Assembly: GCA_016929135.1 (NCBI GenBank)
Contig: JAFGJK010000048.1
Span: 1 to 33,565, forward strand
Source: Spirochaetota bacterium
Lineage (GTDB): Bacteria; Spirochaetota; UBA4802; UBA5550
Reading direction: 5' to 3'
DNA length: 33,565 nucleotides
The notes beneath the pieces are model-generated. The model had not been told where the DNA came from and made no database searches. It saw only the letters and a program-made list of their open reading frames with translations. The stretch's first letter is position 1. Every line of letters starts with the position of its first letter. Of this stretch, positions 24,378 to 29,661 are shown piece by piece. A program made the position numbers and the translations under genes.

Positions 24378-24725
24378 ATGAGAAACAAGCCAACTCTTAA
24401 GGTGAATGTCCTTGTCTATAAAAAGGGGAAAACATGGTTTGCCCACTGTTTAGAGATGGATATTTTAACATCTGGTACCTCAGAAATCGAGGTGAAAGAT
24501 GATATTATAAGTCTTGTTAAGGCGCAGTTGTCGTATGCTTTTAGTAATGACAATTTGGAAAATTTGTTCAAGTTTGCCCCGGTGGAAGATTGGCAGAAGC
24601 TGGAAAAGGTTACCAATTGCGAAGAAAGGTTTGACGTTGTTGATCTATCATCTCCATCAACTGGGAGAAAGAAAACTAAGATTACACACCCCCTTCCTGA
24701 TCTCGAAACGTGTTTTGCCTTATAA
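24378..24725 (+). CDS. HicB-like antitoxin
   Basis: A 115-residue protein. The N-terminal 50 residues match the HicB partial RNase-H fold: K-V-N-V-L-V-Y-K-K-G-K-T-W-F-A-H-C-L-E-M-D, then T-S-G-T-S-E-I-E-V-K-D-D. The C-terminal part has no obvious HTH or RHH, which many HicB proteins carry for DNA binding. It is immediately followed, with no gap, by the HicA-like gene. It lies behind its own promoter/operator. It may also be a lone UPF0150-like protein, but the partner makes a toxin-antitoxin role likely. Confidence 0.72.
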   Translation: MRNKPTLKVNVLVYKKGKTWFAHCLEMDILTSGTSEIEVKDDIISLVKAQLSYAFSNDNLENLFKFAPVEDWQKLEKVTNCEERFDVVDLSSPSTGRKKTKITHPLPDLETCFAL

Positions 24726-24977
24726 ATGAGACCAAAACCGCTAAAGCATCGCGAATTGTTAAAGAGGTTGCGCGTTTTTGGAATCATCGAAGACGATCGT
24801 ATTGGTAAAGGGAGCGAAAGAATACTTATTGAAAAAAAGGGGCTCTCTCCAACTGGTAAATATCAGGGTCCCCAGTATCCAATTAAATGTCATGGTGACG
24901 GGACAGAGCACCATGAGGCAGTAATAAAAAAGGTACTCAATCGTTTCAATATCAATCCAAAAGAATTTTGGTCTTGA
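24726..24977 (+). CDS. HicA-like toxin, divergent active-site region
   Basis: An 83-residue protein with the dsRBD-like pattern of HicA mRNA interferases: H-R-E-L-L-K-R-L-R-V-F-G-I, then G-K-G-S-E-R-I-L-I, then P-I-K-C-H-G-D-G-T-E followed by a C-terminal helix. Classical HicA has a catalytic His in G-S-H or G-S-N-H; here that site reads G-S-E-R, while His residues occur in the K-C-H-G-D-G-T-E-H-H loop. The ATG directly follows the antitoxin stop. Cytoplasmic RNase function is inferred; loss of activity is possible. Confidence 0.65.
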   Translation: MRPKPLKHRELLKRLRVFGIIEDDRIGKGSERILIEKKGLSPTGKYQGPQYPIKCHGDGTEHHEAVIKKVLNRFNINPKEFWS

Positions 24978-24987
24978 TTTTTATAAA

Positions 24988-25185
24988 TCACCCCTTCTGT
25001 AGGTCCACCTTATTCCTGACGCAATAGAGTACAGCCCGTCTCAGATATTCCCCTTTATCAATCCGTTGCCGGACCCTTTCGGTTTCAATCTCCCAGTGTT
25101 CTTCTTCTGAAAACTCTACGAGGGGGCGTATCCCCTTTATCTTTGAATCGGGCTTTTTCGGTCTCGGTGCCATAGCGTTTTTCAT
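24988..25185 (-). CDS. ribbon-helix-helix (Arc/CopG-like) regulator
   Basis: A 65-residue basic-start protein. After an A-P-R-P-K-K-P-D-S-K arm, I-R-P-L-V-E-F-S-E-E-E forms the ribbon and the helices E-I-E-T-E-R-V-R-Q-R-I and G-E-Y-L-R-R-A-V-L-Y-C-V follow, the RHH pattern. ATG 25185 has GAGGA upstream; the frame also opens at 25239, inside the operator, without a ribosome site. It is divergent from 25314 across a promoter carrying a palindrome, so it is probably an autoregulator and repressor of that gene. Confidence 0.6.
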   Translation of the reverse strand: MKNAMAPRPKKPDSKIKGIRPLVEFSEEEHWEIETERVRQRIDKGEYLRRAVLYCVRNKVDLQKG

Positions 25186-25225
25186 ATTATAGTCATCCTC
25201 TCTTGAAAACAACTTTTTTAAACAA

Positions 25226-25252
25226 ATGATACTTGACAATAATACGTATCAT
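25226..25252. promoter_or_regulatory. inverted repeat ATGATAC/GTATCAT over a -35 box (operator)
   Basis: Perfect 7-bp arms at 25226-25232 and 25246-25252 flank TTGACA at 25233-25238, a plus-strand -35 for the gene at 25314. The inner palindrome ATACGTAT (25242-25249) overlaps the right arm. The -10 is ambiguous in the AT-rich stretch beyond. Binding here would block RNA polymerase. Confidence 0.6.
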
Positions 25253-25313
25253 AGTTAATTTAATAATATACTTAAAGTCGTTATATGTCAACCACAAATG
25301 GAGGTACTACCAC

Positions 25314-25625
25314 ATGAAGAAGGTATTCGACGGCCTGCTCTATGACACGTCCACTGCCGAGGAGGTGGGGGCGTGGGGCAATGGACTGTATGGGAACGAT
25401 TTCAACCGCTGCGAGGAAACGCTCTACCGCACACCGAACGGGCGCTATTTCCTGCACGGCGAGGGCGGAGCGGCCTCAAAGTATCAACGGGTATGCGGTC
25501 AGAATTCATGGACCGGCGGGGAAGAAATCATTCCCATGACACCCGAGGAGGCGCAGGAATGGGCCGAACAGCATCTTGACGGCGATACGGTCGCCGCTGA
25601 ATTTACAGCGGTACAACCGGCATAA
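25314..25625 (+). CDS. conserved mobile-element protein of unknown function
   Basis: A 103-residue protein. M-K-K-V-F-D-G-L-L-Y-D-T, C-E-E-T-L-Y-R-T-P-N-G-R-Y-F-L-H-G-E-G-G and the closing P-M-T-P-E-E-A-Q-E-W-A-E resemble a small protein I recall from phages and integrative elements of several phyla, with no known function. GGAGG lies 9 nt before ATG 25314. It is under the palindromic promoter shared with the RHH gene and followed by a 45-codon gene. Confidence 0.75.
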   Translation: MKKVFDGLLYDTSTAEEVGAWGNGLYGNDFNRCEETLYRTPNGRYFLHGEGGAASKYQRVCGQNSWTGGEEIIPMTPEEAQEWAEQHLDGDTVAAEFTAVQPA

Positions 25626-25643
25626 AAAAAACGGAGGCGCTAC

Positions 25644-25781
25644 ATGAAACTGTTAATGGGTAAAATCGTGTATTGGGCCGGGATCAGGGCAGCGAAAATA
25701 TCCTTCGTCCTTGTTGAAAAGGGTCTCGAACTCAGGCGCGAGGGAGGAGACAAGACACTGAAGCCACTCGCTGCCGCATAA
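25644..25781 (+). CDS. 45-residue small protein
   Basis: A short frame starting ATG 25644 with GGAGG 7 nt upstream and ending 10 bp before a strong terminator. It begins M-K-L-L-M-G-K-I-V-Y-W-A-G and ends L-K-P-L-A-A-A; the first 25 residues are mildly hydrophobic. It is only 18 bp from the gene upstream and is likely cotranscribed. Function unknown. Confidence 0.55.
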   Translation: MKLLMGKIVYWAGIRAAKISFVLVEKGLELRREGGDKTLKPLAAA

Positions 25782-25791
25782 CCCCCCACCC

Positions 25792-25828
25792 CCCCCGGTG
25801 CGCCATGGCCGGGGGCCTTCCTTTTTTT
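25792..25828 (+). terminator. rho-independent terminator
   Basis: Stem CCCCCGG (25792-25798) with CCGGGGG (25809-25815), 10-nt loop, then CCTTCC and seven T. It ends the two-gene unit at 25314-25781. Confidence 0.8.
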
Positions 25829-25923
25829 AATATCCTTTTCCGCAAATAATAAATAATTGTAGAAAAATTGTCCCAGTCAAATATCATTTTTCTATTCAAA
25901 ACAAAACGCGGGAGGAAGTTGTT

Positions 25924-26265
25924 ATGCTTATTGCCTTTGAATATGACGAAGCAAAGACAATTCATGTAGATGGAAAATTATATCATGAATTGCCGAAGTG
26001 TATTTTTTGCGGCGCAGAGGTTCCTCATAATGTAAGGGAACAATGTCAGGAATACAAATATAAAGATAATCCTGAATTTAAAAAGATGATGCGGTGGTAT
26101 GAGGGAAAAGATAGTAATAATTATGAAGGAATTCCATCACGATGTATGTTTATAAAGAAAAATGGAGAAAGGTGCAAGAATTGCCTACTGGAAATGAGTC
26201 CACCGGATTTTGAAAACGATTATAGTAAAAATCCTAATAGGTATTGTAGGGTACACGATAAATAG
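25924..26265 (+). CDS. AT-rich cargo protein with cysteine pairs, unknown function
   Basis: A 113-residue soluble protein. Cysteines in K-C-I-F-C-G, R-C-M-F and R-C-K-N-C plus Y-C-R-V-H suggest one or two zinc sites. GGGAGGAAG precedes ATG 25924. GC content is clearly lower than in the replication genes and host. Accessory position near the right end suggests cargo. No family recognised. Confidence 0.7.
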   Translation: MLIAFEYDEAKTIHVDGKLYHELPKCIFCGAEVPHNVREQCQEYKYKDNPEFKKMMRWYEGKDSNNYEGIPSRCMFIKKNGERCKNCLLEMSPPDFENDYSKNPNRYCRVHDK

Positions 26266-26308
26266 AGCGTTTCCTTTTCACTTTTCGGCCCCGTGATCGT
26301 TTATTGTC

Positions 26309-26383
26309 TGAGAGCATAACAACCCAGCCCTTCGTGGCATCCGACATTTCCGGCGGTGGTGATCAGCCCCGCCGGCGCTCTCA
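26309..26383. other. nested inverted repeats, possible structured RNA or terminator region
   Basis: TGAGAGC (26309-26315) pairs with GCTCTCA (26377-26383) and encloses a second stem, CCGGCGG (26350-26356) with CCGCCGG (26369-26375). The 75-bp GC-rich block sits between two convergent AT-rich genes. No T-run follows either end closely. Confidence 0.35.
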
Positions 26384-26384
26384 A

Positions 26385-26996
26385 TTATATCTTATGGATT
26401 TCTACTTTTATTGTTAGTATTTCCTGAATTTTTTTATATTTTTCAATACATTCGTTTTCATTCTCAAAATATTTTGTGTGCTTTTCCCCGTCTCTTGTAA
26501 AAATTTCAATACAATAGTTATCTTTAGTACCTTCAGTTTCCCCTTTTTCCTTCACAAAAAAAGATGCCGGAATATTTTCTCTATGTATAATTTTTATAAT
26601 ATCATCAACATGTATAGTAATATTATCAAATTCAATAAATGACATACTGTTGGCTCCTTTTAATAATTGTTTTTTTAATGAATTTTTTAATTGAACCTTA
26701 CGGTCCTCATTTAAATTTTCCTCATCCTCGTAACAATAGTCACATATTTGCCCATCAGGAGAAAGATGTGAAATATCCCTGTGTAAATTACATTTAGGAC
26801 AAACGAAAACCGATTTTTCATCCTCAGCCATTACTGAAGAATTATAATATTTCCTATACTCTTCTTTTGCTACTCGACTTCCATTTATAAAGAATAAATA
26901 ACCATCACCATTGCAAGTACGGCAATTAGGATCATTATAACAATTATCTTGGTTACAATTTGGGCATGGCTCCTTTTTACAATCTGATATTGACAT
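26385..26996 (-). CDS. AT-rich cysteine-rich cargo protein, unknown function
   Basis: A 203-residue protein. The N-terminal 90 residues hold repeated cysteine pairs (C-P-N-C-N, C-R-T-C-N-G-D-G, C-P-K-C-N, C-D-Y-C), a DnaJ-like zinc pattern. The C-terminal 100 residues are a separate beta/alpha region (I-T-I-H-V-D-D-I-I-K-I-I, then F-T-R-D-G-E-K-H). GGGGAG lies 9 nt upstream of ATG 26996. The gene is AT-rich and convergent with 25924, and has its own dyad-bearing upstream region. Function unknown; the two-domain sensor-plus-effector look is only an impression. Confidence 0.72.
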   Translation of the reverse strand: MSISDCKKEPCPNCNQDNCYNDPNCRTCNGDGYLFFINGSRVAKEEYRKYYNSSVMAEDEKSVFVCPKCNLHRDISHLSPDGQICDYCYEDEENLNEDRKVQLKNSLKKQLLKGANSMSFIEFDNITIHVDDIIKIIHRENIPASFFVKEKGETEGTKDNYCIEIFTRDGEKHTKYFENENECIEKYKKIQEILTIKVEIHKI

Positions 26997-27016
26997 TATA
27001 CATCTCCCCTTTATTA

Positions 27017-27039
27017 CATTATAATTTAATACTATAATG
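27017..27039. promoter_or_regulatory. inverted repeat CATTATA/TATAATG upstream of the 26996 gene
   Basis: Perfect 7-bp arms with a 9-bp spacer, 20 bp upstream of the start codon. The right arm includes TATAAT. It may be an operator, though AT-rich sequence makes such dyads common. Confidence 0.35.
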
Positions 27040-27112
27040 CAATTGAATAAATTCGATTATTTTTTATTTTATTTGGAAAATTGTATAAAAAATCGATGTA
27101 ATCGTTTTCCTC

Positions 27113-27445
27113 TCACCCTTCCGGCTCGATCGATAGCAGCGGCTCCTCCCTGTCGGGATCCCGATCCCGTCGCCGTGGCTCCAGGGACGTGACACCCTCG
27201 GCGTAGAGCTCGAATCCGGCCTTATCCAGTATCCTGCAGGCCCGTATCAGCACCGTATCATCCGGGAACGTGAGCGTCAGCCCTGCCCGGTCCAGCACGC
27301 ACATATCGATCGTGTCCGCGGCCGCGGCTCTGTCGCCCGTGCGGTGCTTTACGGGGATGGCCTTCGAGGCTCGTTTATTTCCTGGCGGTGAGTATCTCGT
27401 GTATTTCTTCGAGGTGGTGCGAGGGGCGGGGGTACGGGATTTCAT
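27113..27445 (-). CDS. small element-end protein, unknown function
   Basis: A 110-residue protein with a basic, disordered N-terminal third, then a compact segment V-L-D-R-A-G-L-T-L-T-F-P-D-D-T-V-L-I-R-A-C-R-I-L and an Arg/Asp/Glu-rich tail. No ribosome site is evident at the ATG, so the start may be internal. GC content is high again, unlike the neighbouring cargo. Moderately likely to be real. Confidence 0.5.
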   Translation of the reverse strand: MKSRTPAPRTTSKKYTRYSPPGNKRASKAIPVKHRTGDRAAAADTIDMCVLDRAGLTLTFPDDTVLIRACRILDKAGFELYAEGVTSLEPRRRDRDPDREEPLLSIEPEG

Positions 27446-27498
27446 AGGGGGAATTATGTATCCCGGCGGGAGAGTGTCAATTATCTTTCATTCGATAT

Positions 27499-27659
27499 TG
27501 TAGCATAACAAGCGTTATATGTGATGTCGCAAAAATGTAGCAAATTGTCTTTCACAAACTGCATTTTATTACACAAATTTGCAAATAGTGTTGACAGAAA
27601 AACACAGTTTTGCTACATTATGTATAGGATTGCACTTAACGTGCATTTAGATGGCTGAA
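27499..27659. promoter_or_regulatory. right-end integrase arm sites and outward promoter
   Basis: ATGTAGCA-type motifs occur near 27500 and 27536 and inverted (TGCTACAT) at 27611, matching copies near the left end at about 16118, 16128 and 16160. TTGACA at 27591-27596 with TACATT at 27614-27619 (17-bp spacer) points out of the element. In the excised circle this promoter would face the integrase gene. No gene is present between 27446 and 27736. Confidence 0.5.
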
Positions 27660-27703
27660 CTTCTAAGCCGTAGGTCACTGGTTCGAGTCCAGTCTGGCGT
27701 GCA
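27660..27703 (+). repeat. attR: displaced original tRNA-Arg 3' half
   Basis: It contains the anticodon loop CTTCTAA, variable region, T-arm ACTGG-TTCGAGT-CCAGT and acceptor CTGGCGT, but no 5' half. It shares the 17-bp core with tRNA-Arg. A terminator directly follows, as expected for the original tRNA gene end. Confidence 0.88.
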
Positions 27704-27705
27704 TG

Positions 27706-27726
27706 CCCCCATACGGGGTTTTTTTT
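27706..27726 (+). terminator. terminator of the original tRNA-Arg gene
   Basis: CCCC-ATAC-GGGG followed by eight T. It lies right behind the displaced tRNA 3' half; the intact tRNA-Arg at 15935 has no such terminator behind it. Confidence 0.6.
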
Positions 27727-27736
27727 ATGCCCCGGG

Positions 27737-27997
27737 TCAGCCGCGGTCATCCCAATCCCGCGAATCGTCTTTCAACCGCCTCTCCGGGGGGACGGTGCCG
27801 GTATCCCTTCTTTTCGCGGGCCCGCCCAGCAGGTAGCCAGCAAGAAAACCCAGACCCAGGGCAATGTAGATGAGCAGGATCAGGGGGAAGGTGAATCCCC
27901 AGAAGAGGACATCCACTCTCACCATGTCCAAGTTCTGCACCGTCAGTATCAGGATCAGTACAATGCCGGCCATGACGGCGATGTGCTTCAGTTTCAT
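27737..27997 (-). CDS. LapA-domain (DUF1049) inner-membrane protein
   Basis: An 86-residue protein with two transmembrane helices (about 6-22 and 38-58) and a charged cytoplasmic tail. The V-Q-N-L-D-M-V-R-V-D-V-L-F-W segment between the helices is typical of LapA. In Enterobacteria LapA works with LapB in lipopolysaccharide biosynthesis control; here no lapB is adjacent, so the role is uncertain. Confidence 0.8.
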   Translation of the reverse strand: MKLKHIAVMAGIVLILILTVQNLDMVRVDVLFWGFTFPLILLIYIALGLGFLAGYLLGGPAKRRDTGTVPPERRLKDDSRDWDDRG

Positions 27998-28009
27998 ACG
28001 ATCCTCCCT

Positions 28010-28357
28010 CTACTCGTATTCCTTCGGCACCATGCAGAGTATCCTCATAATCGACTCCCCCCCGTTCTCCATGTGATGCCGCTCCATGGGGGGGATGAAA
28101 AGGGCGGAGCCGGCGGGCATGGACAGCCGTTCTGAGGCGGTCACCAGTGTGCCGGATCCCTCCAGCACGAATATCTCGTGCTCGAAGTCGTGGCTGTGGG
28201 ACGGCGTTCTGCCGCCGGGACCCACCTCGAACATACGAACGGAGAAGAGGGGCACGCCGTCGCCGCTCCCCAGGAGGAGGCGCTTGGTGGTGTTCACCGC
28301 CCCGTCCGCATCGACCGGGATCGCCCCTATTTCCGAAAAATGCCTCACCACGGCCAT
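28010..28357 (-). CDS. cupin-domain protein
   Basis: A 115-residue single-domain cupin. Motif 1 S-H-S-H-D-F-E-H-E-I-F-V-L-E-G-S-G (about 53-69) supplies two His and a Glu, and motif 2 ends P-P-M-E-R-H-H-M-E-N. A metal-binding beta-barrel is expected; substrate or sensing role unknown. It lies upstream of the LapA-like gene on the same strand, with 12 bp between. Confidence 0.88.
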   Translation of the reverse strand: MAVVRHFSEIGAIPVDADGAVNTTKRLLLGSGDGVPLFSVRMFEVGPGGRTPSHSHDFEHEIFVLEGSGTLVTASERLSMPAGSALFIPPMERHHMENGGESIMRILCMVPKEYE

Positions 28358-28436
28358 GTCTTCACTCTCTCTTTTGTCGGTTTCGTGTACGTGCTCGTCA
28401 GGTACCCGGTACCATGGATATGGAGTCAGGTCAAAC

Positions 28437-28766
28437 CTATTTTTGCAGGCGTTTATGGGGATTGACTGGCGACGGGGCCCTGCAGGATCTGAGGCATTTC
28501 AGGTAGTGTTCGTTGCAGTAGTCCCCGGAAATGCCGGATTCTCCCGCTGCGTGCCCCTTTCCGGGATGCAACGGAACGGTGATCCTGATCGCGTCGGGTC
28601 GCCGATCCTCATGGCAGTACTGATAGTCGTACCTGCACCGGGCTTCGCAGGGCATGTGGTCCCTGTCCCGAATTCCGCCGCAGGCCAGGAGCAGCGTCAC
28701 CGCCAGCGGGGCCGCGGGCGCGGCGAACCGGTATCGCCGGGAACGCATCGTCCGGTGTCCCTTCAT
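28437..28766 (-). CDS. small predicted lipoprotein, unknown function
   Basis: A 109-residue precursor with an Arg-rich start, a hydrophobic core and L-L-L-A-C as lipobox (Cys about 29). The mature part has six Cys in C-E-A-R-C, Q-Y-C, D-Y-C, K-C and S-C contexts, fitting disulfides in the periplasm. ATG 28766 overlaps the upstream stop (ATGA); ATG 28748 is an alternative. Confidence 0.68.
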   Translation of the reverse strand: MKGHRTMRSRRYRFAAPAAPLAVTLLLACGGIRDRDHMPCEARCRYDYQYCHEDRRPDAIRITVPLHPGKGHAAGESGISGDYCNEHYLKCLRSCRAPSPVNPHKRLQK

Positions 28767-29089
28767 GCGGTGACGGTGATCTTGTAGTTCGCGGAATCAT
28801 CTTCCACCGCAACCCTTATATTGCTCAGGAATGCCTGCTCCAGCTCGTACTCGAAGGAGTTGATCCATCTGTCCAAACGTTTCTCGTCGAAGGCCTCCCG
28901 GGGCATCCGGAGCGTGATCTTGAATCTCCCCTGCACGATGTGGCACGTACTCACCGATCCGTCCTTCTGGGTGTAGGTCACGGTATAGCTGTCGCTTGAG
29001 GCGTCACCCCTGGCGATATCGAAGTTGGTATCCATGTTGAGGGTATGACCCAGTATGCTCGCCACCTTGCGAAAATCGAGTCCCGGCAT
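28763..29089 (-). CDS. protein of unknown function
   Basis: A 108-residue soluble protein with alternating beta-strand pattern (S-D-S-Y-T-V-T-Y-T-Q-K-D-G, then F-K-I-T-L-R-M-P) and a long helix D-R-W-I-N-S-F-E-Y-E-L-E-Q-A-F. Its stop overlaps the lipoprotein start by ATGA, and it is 23 bp from the PilZ gene, so the three probably form one operon. Confidence 0.68.
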   Translation of the reverse strand: MPGLDFRKVASILGHTLNMDTNFDIARGDASSDSYTVTYTQKDGSVSTCHIVQGRFKITLRMPREAFDEKRLDRWINSFEYELEQAFLSNIRVAVEDDSANYKITVTA

Positions 29090-29112
29090 TCTCAGCTCCT
29101 CTCCTTAGTTGA

Positions 29113-29451
29113 TTACGAGTCCTTGAGTTTTTTGTCGATCTCCATGCGGGAGTAGATGATGATGTTGTTCAGGTTGATAATTCCGTCCAGCTCCAGCTGC
29201 TGGAACTGAACCGCCATCCCCTGCGTGTCGTTTCGTATGATGACCCCCTTCAGGGGGATCTGTATCTCCCTGGCGGACCCGCTCAGGTACAGGGTTATCT
29301 CCACCGGCGTACCGGCGTCGTACACATCCGGCGACTTCAGGTACAGGCCGGAGAGGCTCAGGTTCTGGACGTCACCGGTAATGGAATCGCCCCCCCTCTG
29401 CACCTCCGCCGTGGAATCCAGGGGTACCCTGGTGTTCCCTCGGTGATCCAT
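29113..29451 (-). CDS. PilZ-domain protein (c-di-GMP effector)
   Basis: About 112 residues. R-G-N-T-R-V-P-L-D near the N-terminus and N-L-S-L-S-G-L-Y-L further on resemble the PilZ RxxxR and (D/N)xSxxG signature; the first motif here is imperfect (R-G-N-T-R). It would bind c-di-GMP, the substrate of the HD-GYP protein in this window, although the genes are unlinked. ATG 29451 is preferred; GTG 29469 in frame is an alternative, and neither has a strong ribosome site. Confidence 0.82.
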   Translation of the reverse strand: MDHRGNTRVPLDSTAEVQRGGDSITGDVQNLSLSGLYLKSPDVYDAGTPVEITLYLSGSAREIQIPLKGVIIRNDTQGMAVQFQQLELDGIINLNNIIIYSRMEIDKKLKDS

Positions 29452-29530
29452 AGCACAAATATATTCCACTTTCCGGGAAAAGCAACCATTAATTGGCTTC
29501 GGGCGCCCCCGTGGGCCTTTTTAAAATATG

Positions 29531-29560
29531 TTGACATCGAAATGGGTGTGCCGCTATTGT
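29531..29560 (+). promoter_or_regulatory. promoter of tRNA-His
   Basis: A consensus TTGACA (29531-29536) and TATTGT (29555-29560) with an 18-bp spacer, ending 28 bp before the tRNA. Confidence 0.65.
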
Positions 29561-29587
29561 GGTTTCGTTTCATTCCGACGAGAGTCT

Positions 29588-29661
29588 GGTGGCTGTAGCT
29601 CAGTTGGTAGAGCCCTGGATTGTGGCTCCAGTTGTCGCGGGTTCAAGTCCCGTCAGCCACC
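29588..29661 (+). tRNA. tRNA-His (anticodon GTG), integration site of element 2
   Basis: Acceptor GTGGCTG (29589-29595) pairs with CAGCCAC (29654-29660); the extra G-1 (29588) faces C73 (29661), the histidine tRNA identity pair. The anticodon stem CTGGA/TCCAG encloses TTGTGGC, giving GTG. CCA is not clearly encoded. Its last 19 bases are also the antisense end of the serine recombinase gene. Confidence 0.96.

Larger units (their letters stand above)
15967..27676. mobile_element. integrated satellite-like element at tRNA-Arg (about 11.7 kb)
   Basis: It is bounded by a 17-bp identical core in tRNA-Arg (15967-15983) and in a displaced tRNA-Arg 3' half (27660-27676). It has a tyrosine integrase at the left end and integrase-site-like repeats at both ends. 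Contents are integrase, AlpA/Xis-like HTH, primase-helicase, terminase-small-like protein, small coupled genes, ClpP-like protease, HicBA-like pair, RHH regulator and AT-rich cargo. No capsid, portal, large terminase or tail gene is visible, and no conjugation gene. Best fit is a phage satellite (PICI-like) or a decayed prophage. Confidence 0.85.

Noticed and set aside
26305..26390. Integron attC-like site (GCATAACAA within a hairpin block)
   Set aside because: No matching second core site of the GTTRRRY type is present at the other end, and no integron integrase is in the window.
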